Assembly: GCA_029266295.1 (NCBI GenBank)
Contig: JAQSXD010000002.1
Span: 1 to 32,372 of the forward strand
Origin: Bacillota bacterium
GTDB taxonomy: Bacteria > Bacillota > Clostridia > Peptostreptococcales > Anaerovoracaceae
Length of the DNA: 32,372 bases
Direction of reading: 5' to 3'
Positions 15,067 through 22,500 of the stretch are shown here, in pieces. Under the pieces are notes generated by a model, which made no database searches, had not been told where the DNA came from, and was given only the letters and a program-made list of their open reading frames with translations. Position 1 is the first letter of the stretch; every line of letters begins with the position of its first letter. The position numbers were made by a program, and so were the translations under genes.

Positions 15067-15513
15067 ATGACCGGATTGGTACCATTTAACAGGAGGAACA
15101 CAAATCTGCTAAGCACAGGGTTTGAAGATTTTTACAACATGCTTGACGACTTTTTCAGCGATAATTTATCGCCAAGAAGGAGCCTGACAAGGGATACGTT
15201 TAAAATTAACGTGCAGGAAAATGACACAGAATATTTCATCGAGGCGGAACTCCCCGGTGTGAATAAAGAGGAAATCGATATCGATTTGACCGACGGCAGA
15301 CTCAGCATCTCTGTAAAGAAAGAGGAGAATCTCAACGAAGAAAAGAAAAACTACGTTCACAGAGAAAGCAGATACAGTTCTATGAGCAGAAGCATCTACC
15401 TTGCTGATGCAGAAAACAAAGGAATCAAAGCGAAGCTTGATAATGGAGTTTTGAATATTTCCATCCCCAGACAGGAAAAATTTACCAAGGCCGCAAAAAT
15501 TGAAATTGAATAG
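15067..15513 (+). CDS. Hsp20/alpha-crystallin family small heat shock protein
   Basis: The 148-aa protein has a short N-terminal arm containing FEDFYNMLDDFFSD, an alpha-crystallin domain at about residues 40-135 (INVQENDTEYFIEAELPGVNKEEIDIDL, then LDNGVLNISIPRQ) and a short tail. It is an ATP-independent holdase that keeps unfolding proteins soluble in large oligomers. ATG at 15067 has AAGGAG 9 nt upstream; an in-frame ATG at 15010 would lie inside the CIRCE element and is rejected. The gene is monocistronic as far as can be seen and carries its own CIRCE-controlled promoter. It is similar in size to clostridial Hsp18. Confidence 0.96.
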   Translation: MTGLVPFNRRNTNLLSTGFEDFYNMLDDFFSDNLSPRRSLTRDTFKINVQENDTEYFIEAELPGVNKEEIDIDLTDGRLSISVKKEENLNEEKKNYVHRESRYSSMSRSIYLADAENKGIKAKLDNGVLNISIPRQEKFTKAAKIEIE

Positions 15514-15526
15514 GAACCGAACGTAA

Positions 15527-15631
15527 ACTGACAAGCGGTCAGTAAAAATGAGATTGTAAATCTTTGCGGGAAAAGCTATGATAGATAAAAAGGAATCAAA
15601 ACTGTGAAGCAGTTTTGAAAATGAAATCCTT
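15527..15631 (+). promoter_or_regulatory. Inverted repeat and hairpin between hsp20 and the VOC gene
   Basis: Two dyads occur in this gap. ACTGAC-N5-GTCAGT (15527-15543) resembles a regulator-binding palindrome. Further on, TCAAAACTG-TGAAG-CAGTTTTGA (15596-15618) is a perfect 9-bp hairpin, with an outer AAGGA/TCCTT pairing (15590-15594 with 15627-15631). No T run follows, so it is not a standard terminator. The hairpin ends about 35 nt before the VOC start and might act in that gene's leader. Confidence 0.45.
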
Positions 15632-15652
15632 AAGAATAGGAAGGTGTTATCA

Positions 15653-16015
15653 ATGAGCTATTTATGGACGACTATTACTGTGAAAGATCTGGATGAATCT
15701 CTAGCGTTTTATCAGGAAATCGTCGGCTTGCCTTTGAATGCAAGAGTTCAGGCAGGACCGGAAACGGAGATTGCCTTTTTGGGCGATGGCGAGACAAAAG
15801 TTGAGCTTATCGCATATAAAGGAAAAGATGCAGCACCAGCAGGGAAGGGGATTTCTCTTGGCTTTTCCGTAGCTTCTCTTGAGGGGAAAATTTCGTTCCT
15901 GGAAGAAAAGGGGATCGGTATTGATGGGGAGATCATTTCGCCCAATCCTCATGCCAGGTTTTTCTTTATTCAGGATCCCAATGGGCTGCGCATTCAGTTT
16001 GTGGAACAGAAATAG
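15653..16015 (+). CDS. VOC family protein (glyoxalase/bleomycin-resistance fold)
   Basis: The 120-aa protein is a single VOC domain with two beta-alpha-beta-beta-beta units: YLWTTITVKDLDESLAFYQEIVGLPLN at the N-terminus and ISPNPHARFFFIQDPNGLRIQFVEQK at the C-terminus. Members are dimeric, usually metal-binding enzymes or antibiotic-binding proteins. Glu in IQFVE and nearby residues would be metal ligands in a glyoxalase I-like site, but the classical His near the N-terminus is not obvious, so the activity is unassigned. ATG at 15653 is chosen over the in-frame GTG at 15644 because GGAAGG precedes it at suitable distance. It converges on mobA with a 2-bp gap. Confidence 0.85.
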   Translation: MSYLWTTITVKDLDESLAFYQEIVGLPLNARVQAGPETEIAFLGDGETKVELIAYKGKDAAPAGKGISLGFSVASLEGKISFLEEKGIGIDGEIISPNPHARFFFIQDPNGLRIQFVEQK

Positions 16016-16017
16016 AA

Positions 16018-16599
16018 TTACTTCAGACAGAACGTTTCATACTCCTGAGGATCATTAATGTTTCTGAAGAAGGCGTTAGGATCACCGAAGCCTCTCAGCT
16101 CAGATTCCGGTATCTCTTTGATCCGTATCATGGAATAGAATCTCGTAATTTTGCGAAGATCGTTTTCCAGACAGAATCTTATGGGGTCGATGCAGGTTTT
16201 GCTGTATACGCTGCATAGCGGCTGGTATTTATCTTCAAACTTGGGCACAACTGCATCGTATCCCTCGGCTTGACTGGCCAGATAAAGAAGCAGCTGAGAA
16301 TTGATGAAAGGCATATCACACGGAACCACGATGCTGTACGCATTGCTTGCATGGGTGAGACCGGAATGGATACCGCTTAAAGGTCCCATTTGCGGGATAA
16401 TGTCTGTTATGGTTCTGACCCCCAGGGCAGCATAATCTTCCGGTGTGTTGGTAACAATCAGGATTTCGTCAAATACGGTCACTTGGTTGAGAATGATCTC
16501 AATGAGACTTTCCCCCCCCATTTTCAGGAGGGCTTTATTATTTCTATTCATCCGGCTGCTGAATCCGCCGGCAAGGATAATTGCTGTTGTTGCTGTCAT
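16018..16599 (-). CDS. mobA: Molybdenum cofactor guanylyltransferase MobA
   Basis: The 193-aa protein carries the nucleotidyltransferase signature LAGGFSSRMNRNNKALL (residues 9-25), where the conserved Lys binds GTP, and PCDMPF, the metal-binding Asp region. It transfers GMP from GTP to molybdopterin to make MGD, the cofactor form used by DMSO reductase-family enzymes such as the one encoded at 22500-25181. The ATG has AAGGAG 6 nt upstream. It lies on the same strand as mobB-moeA but is separated from them by the convergent NTPase gene, so it is a separate transcription unit. A run of eight G residues falls at codons 27-30 (16512-16519) early in the gene. Confidence 0.93.
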   Translation of the reverse strand: MTATTAIILAGGFSSRMNRNNKALLKMGGESLIEIILNQVTVFDEILIVTNTPEDYAALGVRTITDIIPQMGPLSGIHSGLTHASNAYSIVVPCDMPFINSQLLLYLASQAEGYDAVVPKFEDKYQPLCSVYSKTCIDPIRFCLENDLRKITRFYSMIRIKEIPESELRGFGDPNAFFRNINDPQEYETFCLK

Positions 16600-16712
16600 A
16601 ATAACTCCTTGTGACCATAAGGGCTAAATCGTATCGTAGCAGAATAACCCAAGGTGATATATGGGTTGTTTATAGGCATAAGTTTTTACGATGTGTTATT
16701 TTTAAAGCCCCA

Positions 16713-16721
16713 TGGTATAAT
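16713..16721 (+). promoter_or_regulatory. Extended -10 promoter of the Cys-motif NTPase gene
   Basis: TGGTATAAT at 16713-16721 is a perfect extended -10, with no strong -35. It predicts a leader of about 100 nt before the ATG at 16826, which contains a terminator-like hairpin. Confidence 0.5.
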
Positions 16722-16767
16722 CATAGGGTACAAAATAATCCTGAATGTTATATTGTAATTATTATTT

Positions 16768-16797
16768 GCAGGCGTTGAAATGGGGTCTGCTTTTTAT
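16768..16797 (+). terminator. Terminator-like hairpin in the leader of the NTPase gene (possible attenuator)
   Basis: GCAGGC (16768-16773) pairs with GTCTGC (16785-16790), including one G-U pair, around an 11-nt loop, and is followed directly by TTTTTATT. It lies after the predicted promoter and about 20 nt before the RBS, which is where an attenuator would be. No known riboswitch fold was recognised in the short leader. Confidence 0.4.
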
Positions 16798-16825
16798 TAT
16801 AACAATTCGAAACGAGGAGCGCTTG

Positions 16826-17464
16826 ATGGAACGTGAATTAATCTATATCAAGAACATGATACTGGTCGGTGCGACAGGACAAAACAGCGGAAAAACAACC
16901 TTTGCCACTGAGTTGATCCAAAGATGGAATCAGGAGATTCCGATCCTCGCGCTGAAGATTACCACCGTCAATCAAAAGCACGCTCATTGCGTCCGCGGAG
17001 GAGCTGGCTGCGGTGCATGCTCGAGTCCCTGCGGTGAATTCGAACTGACAGAGGAAACAGATCTGGCTTCCGGTAAAGATACATCCCTTCTGCTTGCAGC
17101 TGGGGCTCATAGGGTCTATTGGCTGAAATGCATGAAGGATCACCTTGGAGAAGCAATCCGGCAATTTCTCTCCACGATCCCGGAGGATGCTTTAATCCTG
17201 TGTGAATCGAACAGTCTTAGAAATGTTGTTCGGCCTGGCTTGTTTGTCATGCTTCAAAATTCAAAGGATTCAAGAATCAAGCCTTCTGCGGAAGAAGTAC
17301 TTCCAAAAGCTGATCTTATGATTGACAATCATTTTGAAGACGACATCAAAGACTATGTATCGCAGATCCAAATTCGACGTGGCGAAAGCGGCTTGGAGAT
17401 TCACCAGCTCGCTAAGACTTTCTCTTCAATGATATTTGCAACGGAAAAAGCATCATCAATATGA
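16826..17464 (+). CDS. MobB-like P-loop NTPase with a four-cysteine motif
   Basis: The 212-aa protein starts with a P-loop, GATGQNSGKTT (about residues 14-24), in a SIMIBI/MobB-like setting where a strand precedes it and KIT follows the first helix. Residues about 50-70 contain CVRGGAGCGACSSPCGEF: four cysteines spaced C-x6-C-x2-C-x3-C, suited to a zinc or Fe-S site. LILCESNSLRNVVRPGLFVML resembles the MobB region that binds the nucleotide partner. ATG at 16826 follows GAGGAG by 6 nt. Location among mobA, mobB and moeA suggests a role in molybdenum cofactor maturation or metal handling, which is inference. Its 3' end overlaps the convergent mobB by 64 bp. Confidence 0.7.
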   Translation: MERELIYIKNMILVGATGQNSGKTTFATELIQRWNQEIPILALKITTVNQKHAHCVRGGAGCGACSSPCGEFELTEETDLASGKDTSLLLAAGAHRVYWLKCMKDHLGEAIRQFLSTIPEDALILCESNSLRNVVRPGLFVMLQNSKDSRIKPSAEEVLPKADLMIDNHFEDDIKDYVSQIQIRRGESGLEIHQLAKTFSSMIFATEKASSI

Positions 17465-17895
17465 TATACCGGGATGTTTCCCAAAACAAAGTGGATGTCG
17501 GATGCCACTGCGATCAGCTCCTCCGGCGAGCTGAGCAATTCCCTAGATCTGCCGGACCAGACCACTTCGATTTTCGGTTTGCCGCTGAGGCGGAAACCTT
17601 CTGCAATGATCAGATCAGCGTCTGCGTTCAGAGCGATCAGCTGGTCAATATTCCATTCCAGGTCAACCTTTTTCATCATAGTGACACCGTGGGGAGATGA
17701 AATCGTGACACTGTCTGCACCGGCCTGGGTGTGACGCCAGGTATCCTTGCCGGGATGATCTACGTCAAATCCATGGGTATCATGCTTCAACGTAGCAATT
17801 CGATAGTTTCTAGCTTTAAATTCCTTGATCAGTTTTTCGATCAGGATCGTCTTTCCACATCTTTTTTTTCCAACAATGCAAATGATTGGTGCCAT
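17401..17895 (-). CDS. mobB: Molybdopterin-guanine dinucleotide biosynthesis adaptor MobB
   Basis: The 164-aa GTP-binding protein has Walker A GKKRCGKT, the MobB hallmark TLKHDTHGFDVDHPGKDTWRHTQAGAD and the EGFR motif (LIIAEGFRLSGKPKIEV). It assists MobA in forming MGD and probably delivers GTP or cofactor. ATG at 17895 is preferred over 17901, because AGGAGG is 8 nt from the former but only 2 nt from the latter. It is the last gene of the eight-gene oxidoreductase operon, 12 bp after moeA. Its C-terminal 64 bp overlap the convergent NTPase gene. Confidence 0.93.
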   Translation of the reverse strand: MAPIICIVGKKRCGKTILIEKLIKEFKARNYRIATLKHDTHGFDVDHPGKDTWRHTQAGADSVTISSPHGVTMMKKVDLEWNIDQLIALNADADLIIAEGFRLSGKPKIEVVWSGRSRELLSSPEELIAVASDIHFVLGNIPVYHIDDAFSVANIIEEKVLASW

Positions 17896-17907
17896 CGCCA
17901 TAGCCTC

Positions 17908-19122
17908 CTATAATTTGAATATGGTAACCTTCTGCCCCTTTTCCAGCCCCGGCGTTCCCGCAGGAATATCGATGAGACAGTTGCAGTCTGAAAAGGAACT
18001 TAATACACCGGGAGAATGCTTGCTTCCGGGTTCCACAAATTCCTGGCCCTCTCGCTGAATCAATTTCCCTCGGAGCATCCGTCTTTTTGAACTCTCTTTC
18101 GGGTAGGGTGTTTCCATAATCGCTTCTGTTTTATGCAGGTCGACATCCTTATGATGGGAAACAAGTGATAGGACGGGTCTGGCGAGCAGTTCGAAGGTAA
18201 TTGCGGCAGCTGCTGGATTGCCGGAAAGGCTGATTACCGGTTTCCCTTCCAGTATGCTGCAGAGAGCAGGTGTTCCCGGCTTCATGTTCATCCTCCAAAA
18301 GAGGATTTCCGCTCCGACTGCTTTCATTGCATCCTTCAAGAGGTCCTTTTTTCCCACGGATACACCGCCAAGTGTAATGAGGATATCACAGTCTCTGGTT
18401 GCCGAAGTGATGGCTTCGCATAACTGATCCAGTTCATCGGGGGCACTGCCCAGCAGCAGCGGTTCCATCCCAAGCTCCTTAAGCCGCAAACCAATGGTAT
18501 ACAGATTGCTGTTATAAATTTTTCCGGGAGAAAGTTCGCTTCCGATATCCGTCAGTTCATCTCCGGTGCTGAGAACAGCTACCTTCGGTACGCGGTAAAC
18601 AGGAACCTCACGGAACCCCATGCTGGCAAGAATGCCGATTCCCACATAGTTCAGCAAGAAGCCATCTTTTAATAAGAGACTTCCTTTTTTGATATCTTCC
18701 CCCTTGAAACAGTAGTTTTCTCCTGGGGACAGTTGCTGACTGATGGTTACGAGATTCCCGGATTCGCTGGTGTCTTCTTGCCGTATGATACAATCGGCAC
18801 CCTTGGGAATCGGGGCTCCTGTCATGATTCTGCAGGCGGTTCCCGCGGTTAATTCCCGCTGCGGGCAGCTCCCGGCGCACACTTCTTCGATTACTTCCAA
18901 ACGGACGGGATTGGCAGCTTCTGCGCCAAGGGTGTCTGAGGATCTGAGCGCATAGCCGTCCAGAGGAGACCGATCAAAGGGTGGCTGGTCTATGGGCGCA
19001 TAAATATCTTGCGCAAGAATTCTCTGATGTGCTACGAGCAAGGGCACCGTCTCGGCAGGGGATGGGAATACCCGCGATGTGAGCATTTCCTGTGCTTCTT
19101 CTAATGTTACTTTTGTTTTCAT
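17908..19122 (-). CDS. moeA: Molybdopterin molybdenumtransferase MoeA
   Basis: The 404-aa protein follows the MoeA plan. The N-terminal part has PPFDRSPLDGYALRSSD, the family's P-x-DGYA region, and ACRIMTGAPIPKGADCIIRQED. The MoCF domain has STGDELTDIG and ITLGGVSVGKKD, then LSGNPAAA, and a small C-terminal beta domain follows. MoeA inserts molybdate into adenylylated molybdopterin. It is in the cytoplasm. ATG at 19122 follows AAAGGAG by 10 nt; the in-frame ATG at 19152 overlaps the upstream stop and lacks spacing. It sits inside the operon for the molybdoenzyme at 22500-25181, so cofactor supply and apoenzyme are co-expressed. No MogA/MoaB is seen in the window. Confidence 0.95.
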   Translation of the reverse strand: MKTKVTLEEAQEMLTSRVFPSPAETVPLLVAHQRILAQDIYAPIDQPPFDRSPLDGYALRSSDTLGAEAANPVRLEVIEEVCAGSCPQRELTAGTACRIMTGAPIPKGADCIIRQEDTSESGNLVTISQQLSPGENYCFKGEDIKKGSLLLKDGFLLNYVGIGILASMGFREVPVYRVPKVAVLSTGDELTDIGSELSPGKIYNSNLYTIGLRLKELGMEPLLLGSAPDELDQLCEAITSATRDCDILITLGGVSVGKKDLLKDAMKAVGAEILFWRMNMKPGTPALCSILEGKPVISLSGNPAAAAITFELLARPVLSLVSHHKDVDLHKTEAIMETPYPKESSKRRMLRGKLIQREGQEFVEPGSKHSPGVLSSFSDCNCLIDIPAGTPGLEKGQKVTIFKL

Positions 19123-19151
19123 CGATTCTTTTCTCCTTTCGCAGGAATCCA

Positions 19152-20135
19152 TTATGACAACCCGGAAGCGCGTTTGATCTTTGTTTTTACAGATAAAATC
19201 AGCGTATGTTCCAGACCGTTCAGTATGTCTGATATTGCTTTTTTTGCATCGTTATCAGGCAATTTTTTTAACAGACTGTCAGCTTTTTTCAGGTAGCTTT
19301 CCGCTAAATCAGCGGTTTTTTTGATTCCCCGCATTTTTCCAATGTGCTGACTGAGCTGATTAAAATCAGCAGAATCAATCAACTCCCAAATCCGACCCTG
19401 GTCTGCCAGGGATGTATAAATGACAGGCAGGGTGTAGAACCCCATCTTGATGTCATTTTGAACACTTTTTCCCGCAGACCCTTCGCTGGCAGTAAAATCC
19501 AGGATGTCGTCAATGATTTGAAAGGTGATTCCAAAATAGTAGCCGATCCTTTTTAGCGTTCTGCACAAATGAGCATCACAGCCGGAGATTTTTGCGCCAA
19601 GGTAGAAACTGACGGCAAAGAGGGAAGCTGTTTTATTGGCGGCAATTCGTATGTAACGGGGAATGCTGGCTTTTCGGGAATAACGGTTGTTGTACTGCAG
19701 CATTTCACCGTAAAAGATCTGATCCATGACCCGCAGAGCTTCCTGAGAATGGGAACCTTTGCTGATGAGGTTAAAGCTCCTGTTCAAAAGAAAATCGCCC
19801 ATAAATACGGCATAGTCTTTTCCGAATCTTGACTGCGCCGTTGCAATCCCCCTTCTGACAAGCGCCTCGTCGATGATATCATCGTGAATCAGCGTTGCCA
19901 TGTGCAGCATTTCAATTGCCGCAGCAGTCTCATAAATTTCATCATTCTGACCGATACCGAAATCCGATCCAAGGAGAAGAAACACAGGCCGCAATCTCTT
20001 CCCGCCGGAACCAATCATAGTGGTTAAGGTCTCCTGAACATTATTATGCCTGCTTTTGACTTGATTGTACATAATTTCTTCAACCCTGCGCATGCGTAGC
20101 GTAAGGGTTTCGTTTTTCTTTAAGCTGTCCAGCAT
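19152..20135 (-). CDS. Long-chain polyprenyl diphosphate synthase
   Basis: The 327-aa trans-isoprenyl diphosphate synthase has the GGKRLRP region (44-50), first Asp-rich motif DDIID (85-89) and second DDILD (209-213). Ala80, five residues before the first Asp-rich motif, is small, which leaves the product tunnel open and favours long chains (heptaprenyl or longer) over farnesyl or geranylgeranyl. The ATG has AGGAG 9 nt upstream; the TorD-like gene ends 12 bp before. The tail it makes is the expected donor for the UbiA prenyltransferase at the head of the same operon. Some heptaprenyl synthases need a small partner subunit, and none is seen here. Confidence 0.9.
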   Translation of the reverse strand: MLDSLKKNETLTLRMRRVEEIMYNQVKSRHNNVQETLTTMIGSGGKRLRPVFLLLGSDFGIGQNDEIYETAAAIEMLHMATLIHDDIIDEALVRRGIATAQSRFGKDYAVFMGDFLLNRSFNLISKGSHSQEALRVMDQIFYGEMLQYNNRYSRKASIPRYIRIAANKTASLFAVSFYLGAKISGCDAHLCRTLKRIGYYFGITFQIIDDILDFTASEGSAGKSVQNDIKMGFYTLPVIYTSLADQGRIWELIDSADFNQLSQHIGKMRGIKKTADLAESYLKKADSLLKKLPDNDAKKAISDILNGLEHTLILSVKTKIKRASGLS

Positions 20136-20146
20136 CGATTTATCTC

Positions 20147-20800
20147 CTAGTTATCATGTGATTGTTCCAACTCGACAAAGCTCTCGAGAATTAGGAGAAG
20201 CCCCCTGTAAAAGCTGGTCATGGCGGTTTCGCCCGCTGCGCTGCAGTAATCTCCGATCCAGCTGCCAAGGTGCTGAGTCAAGAATTCCCTCTCAATGGTT
20301 CTCATGTCGCCGAAGTCCTTTTGTGCATCTGCCTCCAGAAGGCAGAGCTGCTTCATAAAGTCCAGTTCGGTACAGAAAAAATCGGGGGAGTCGTTGGCAT
20401 AGCTTGTAGGGGCGATTCCTATGCGTTTATAGAATTTCTTAACGTTCAGGATAACGGTATGAGCGTCTTCTTTTTTCTTATAGAGCCCCTCATAGGGAGC
20501 TCTCAGTTTTCCTTTGCCAGCTGAGCGGATGAGTCTGGTACGGTCCACGGCCAATTCATCCATGATACGCTGGATGTTCTCGGCGCTGATCGCGTTCAGG
20601 TAGCTTCTGGTCATCCCGACACCCTTCCGAACTTTGGCATGATCCAGCTTGTGCAATTGCTCCAGAAAGGTTTGCATCTGCGAGCTTGTGATTCTTTGTA
20701 TGAATTCTTCATTTGGCAGGCGGATAAAGGCTTCTGTCAAAAATCCATAAATGTTCCCCCGCCACAGGGCAATTTTCACATTGTAATTATTATATGGCAT
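20147..20800 (-). CDS. TorD/DmsD-like molecular chaperone
   Basis: The 217-aa all-helical protein has the TorD-family features: APYEGLYKKKE near 101-111, SPDFFCTELDFMKQL near 138-152 (E-x-x-F/M core) and REFLTQHLGSWIGDYC near 171-186. Such chaperones bind the apo molybdoenzyme, hold it until the cofactor is inserted and, where a Tat signal exists, check the signal. It sits directly after the membrane anchor gene (24-bp gap) and before the polyprenyl synthase. The ATG has AGGAG 6 nt upstream. Its probable client is the 893-aa catalytic subunit, which lacks a visible Tat signal, so the role here may be cofactor loading rather than export control. Confidence 0.85.
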   Translation of the reverse strand: MPYNNYNVKIALWRGNIYGFLTEAFIRLPNEEFIQRITSSQMQTFLEQLHKLDHAKVRKGVGMTRSYLNAISAENIQRIMDELAVDRTRLIRSAGKGKLRAPYEGLYKKKEDAHTVILNVKKFYKRIGIAPTSYANDSPDFFCTELDFMKQLCLLEADAQKDFGDMRTIEREFLTQHLGSWIGDYCSAAGETAMTSFYRGLLLILESFVELEQSHDN

Positions 20801-20824
20801 ATGAAACTCCTTTGCTTAGTCTCT

Positions 20825-21883
20825 TTAGAAACCTGCTTTCATATAAAGCAGTCCATAACCGACAAACGCACAAATTGCAAAGCAGCCGATCAGAACCTGC
20901 GTCTCCTTTGCTGACGGGTGGTACATGCGCTTATCCTGAAACTGACTGTAAGGTTCCGGTATCATACTTTTCTGCTGAGGAAGAATTACTGCATGAAACT
21001 TCTCTATGAAGACCAGGACCAGCGAAAGTACAGCGGCGAGCAAGGGGAACACATCACTCGATGGCAAAAAATTCTCCGTAAACTGCTTCGCCAAAAGGAG
21101 CAGGATGATGAGCAGATTTAAGATGAGGACTGCTTTGCTGTCCTGATGGTTCTGCTTGAGGAGAGCGATTTTATGCGAAACAGAGGCGCCTAGCAGAAGC
21201 ACTGCAAGAATCAGCAGCAGCCCCGGCAGGGAGGCATGAATTCCGGGTGCAGGCGTTTGTAGGCCTCCTGCTGATGTTGTCAGAATCAGAAAAGCAGTGC
21301 CGCCTAATAAGCTTGCGATCAATGTTTCCAATCCCGAGAAAGCGTTGGTCTGGTAGCCCCCTTTTGTTCTGGACAGGAAAAACATGGTGTGTACTGCAAG
21401 GCAGAGATTGGCGGTAATCAGACAAAGGAGCGCCCATGCCAGCGTGATTCCTCTTGCGTCGGGAAGAACCCCGAGAAAGAAGACCAGGCTCAGAACAGTC
21501 GCCAAACCCAAGGTATAGAAATCCCACGTAAGCGGAGAGTGGAAATTATTACTTTTTATCATGAGAATTGCTCTGGAAGGCTTTCCAAGATCAATTCCCA
21601 GCAGGATCTGAGAACCGAAAAGCAGGGAAAAGGCAATGACACTTCCTACATCTGCCAGACGTTCTGCACCGTTTACATCCAGCAGAATCGCTGCCGAGAG
21701 GATCATCAGAATCCCCGTAGCCAGAGAGGAGAGGTAAAAACAACCCTGTACATAAATTCCCCATACGTAATGATCATTCAGATTGGTTTTCCGAAACCCC
21801 TGGAGCAGCTGCCTCAAAATGGCAATGCCGCCTGCAAGGGCAAGGAAACAAAGGATGATCAGTATCATCATTTCATTTTTCAT
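20825..21883 (-). CDS. NrfD/DmsC-type membrane anchor subunit of the oxidoreductase
   Basis: The 352-aa protein has about eight to nine hydrophobic helices. The NrfD signature is visible: LLGIDLGKPSRAILMIKSNNFHSPLTWDFYTLG, near residues 94-127. Anchors of this family take electrons from or give them to a membrane quinol/quinone and pass them through the ferredoxin subunit. They lack heme. The C-terminus is short after the last helix (YGLLYMKAGF). The ATG has GGAGG plus GAG 5-12 nt upstream and lies 11 bp after the ferredoxin subunit stop. The presence of a prenyltransferase in the same operon suggests that its lipid partner is made by this operon. Confidence 0.87.
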   Translation of the reverse strand: MKNEMMILIILCFLALAGGIAILRQLLQGFRKTNLNDHYVWGIYVQGCFYLSSLATGILMILSAAILLDVNGAERLADVGSVIAFSLLFGSQILLGIDLGKPSRAILMIKSNNFHSPLTWDFYTLGLATVLSLVFFLGVLPDARGITLAWALLCLITANLCLAVHTMFFLSRTKGGYQTNAFSGLETLIASLLGGTAFLILTTSAGGLQTPAPGIHASLPGLLLILAVLLLGASVSHKIALLKQNHQDSKAVLILNLLIILLLLAKQFTENFLPSSDVFPLLAAVLSLVLVFIEKFHAVILPQQKSMIPEPYSQFQDKRMYHPSAKETQVLIGCFAICAFVGYGLLYMKAGF

Positions 21884-21894
21884 CTCTTCTCCTC

Positions 21895-22500
21895 CTAACC
21901 GTTGATGTAATATACGGAAGGTTTTGTTTCAAGATCCTCCCGGAAGGGGCGGGCATTGCCCGCCGCGATTGCTTTGGATAGTTCACTGGACGGATCGTCA
22001 AGATCACCGAAAACGCGGCATTGGGATGGACAGGTTGTCACACATGCAGGTTCCAGACCTTTCTGAAGACGATTCAGACAAAAGGTGCACTTTACCACCG
22101 TGCCCTGCTGATATTCCTTGTGGCGCTTTTTTTCGAATAAAGTGACGGGAGCCTGCTCATAGTAGTTCTTGATTTCCCAGACGAATTGTCTTGCATCATA
22201 GGGACATGCTGTAACACAGCCCCTGCAGCCCATGCATTGATCTGCCAGCACTTCAACGATCCCATCGGGCCGTTTTACAGTTGCGCCGATAGGACATGCC
22301 TTCTCGCAGGGTGCATTTTCGCACTGCATACAGGGCATGGGAAGAAATTTCATCTTGGAATGAGGGAATTTCCCCACCTCGTATTTCATAATTTTGTGAA
22401 GGCTGACGCCGGAAGGCGTGCCGTTATGATTCCTGCAGGCGACAGTACACGCATTGCAGCCTACACATTTTGTTAAATCAATCATCATTCCGTATCTCAT
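21895..22500 (-). CDS. Four-cluster 4Fe-4S ferredoxin subunit (DmsB/PsrB-like)
   Basis: The 201-aa electron-transfer subunit has sixteen cysteines arranged for four [4Fe-4S] clusters: 12/15/18/22, 57/60/65/69, 89/92/95/99 and 138/141/153/157. A seventeenth Cys lies at 161. The order and spacing match DmsB, PsrB and NrfC. It should wire the molybdenum subunit to the membrane anchor. It has no Tat or Sec signal, in keeping with a partner that also lacks one. The ATG overlaps the catalytic-subunit stop by one base (TAATG) with AAAGGAGG 9 nt upstream, so translation is coupled. Confidence 0.95.
   Translation of the reverse strand: MRYGMMIDLTKCVGCNACTVACRNHNGTPSGVSLHKIMKYEVGKFPHSKMKFLPMPCMQCENAPCEKACPIGATVKRPDGIVEVLADQCMGCRGCVTACPYDARQFVWEIKNYYEQAPVTLFEKKRHKEYQQGTVVKCTFCLNRLQKGLEPACVTTCPSQCRVFGDLDDPSSELSKAIAAGNARPFREDLETKPSVYYING

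Noticed and set aside
16600..16825. A molybdenum cofactor riboswitch upstream of mobA or the NTPase gene
   Set aside because: The gap has only short hairpins and none of the conserved Moco RNA core that I know; it is also short for that fold.
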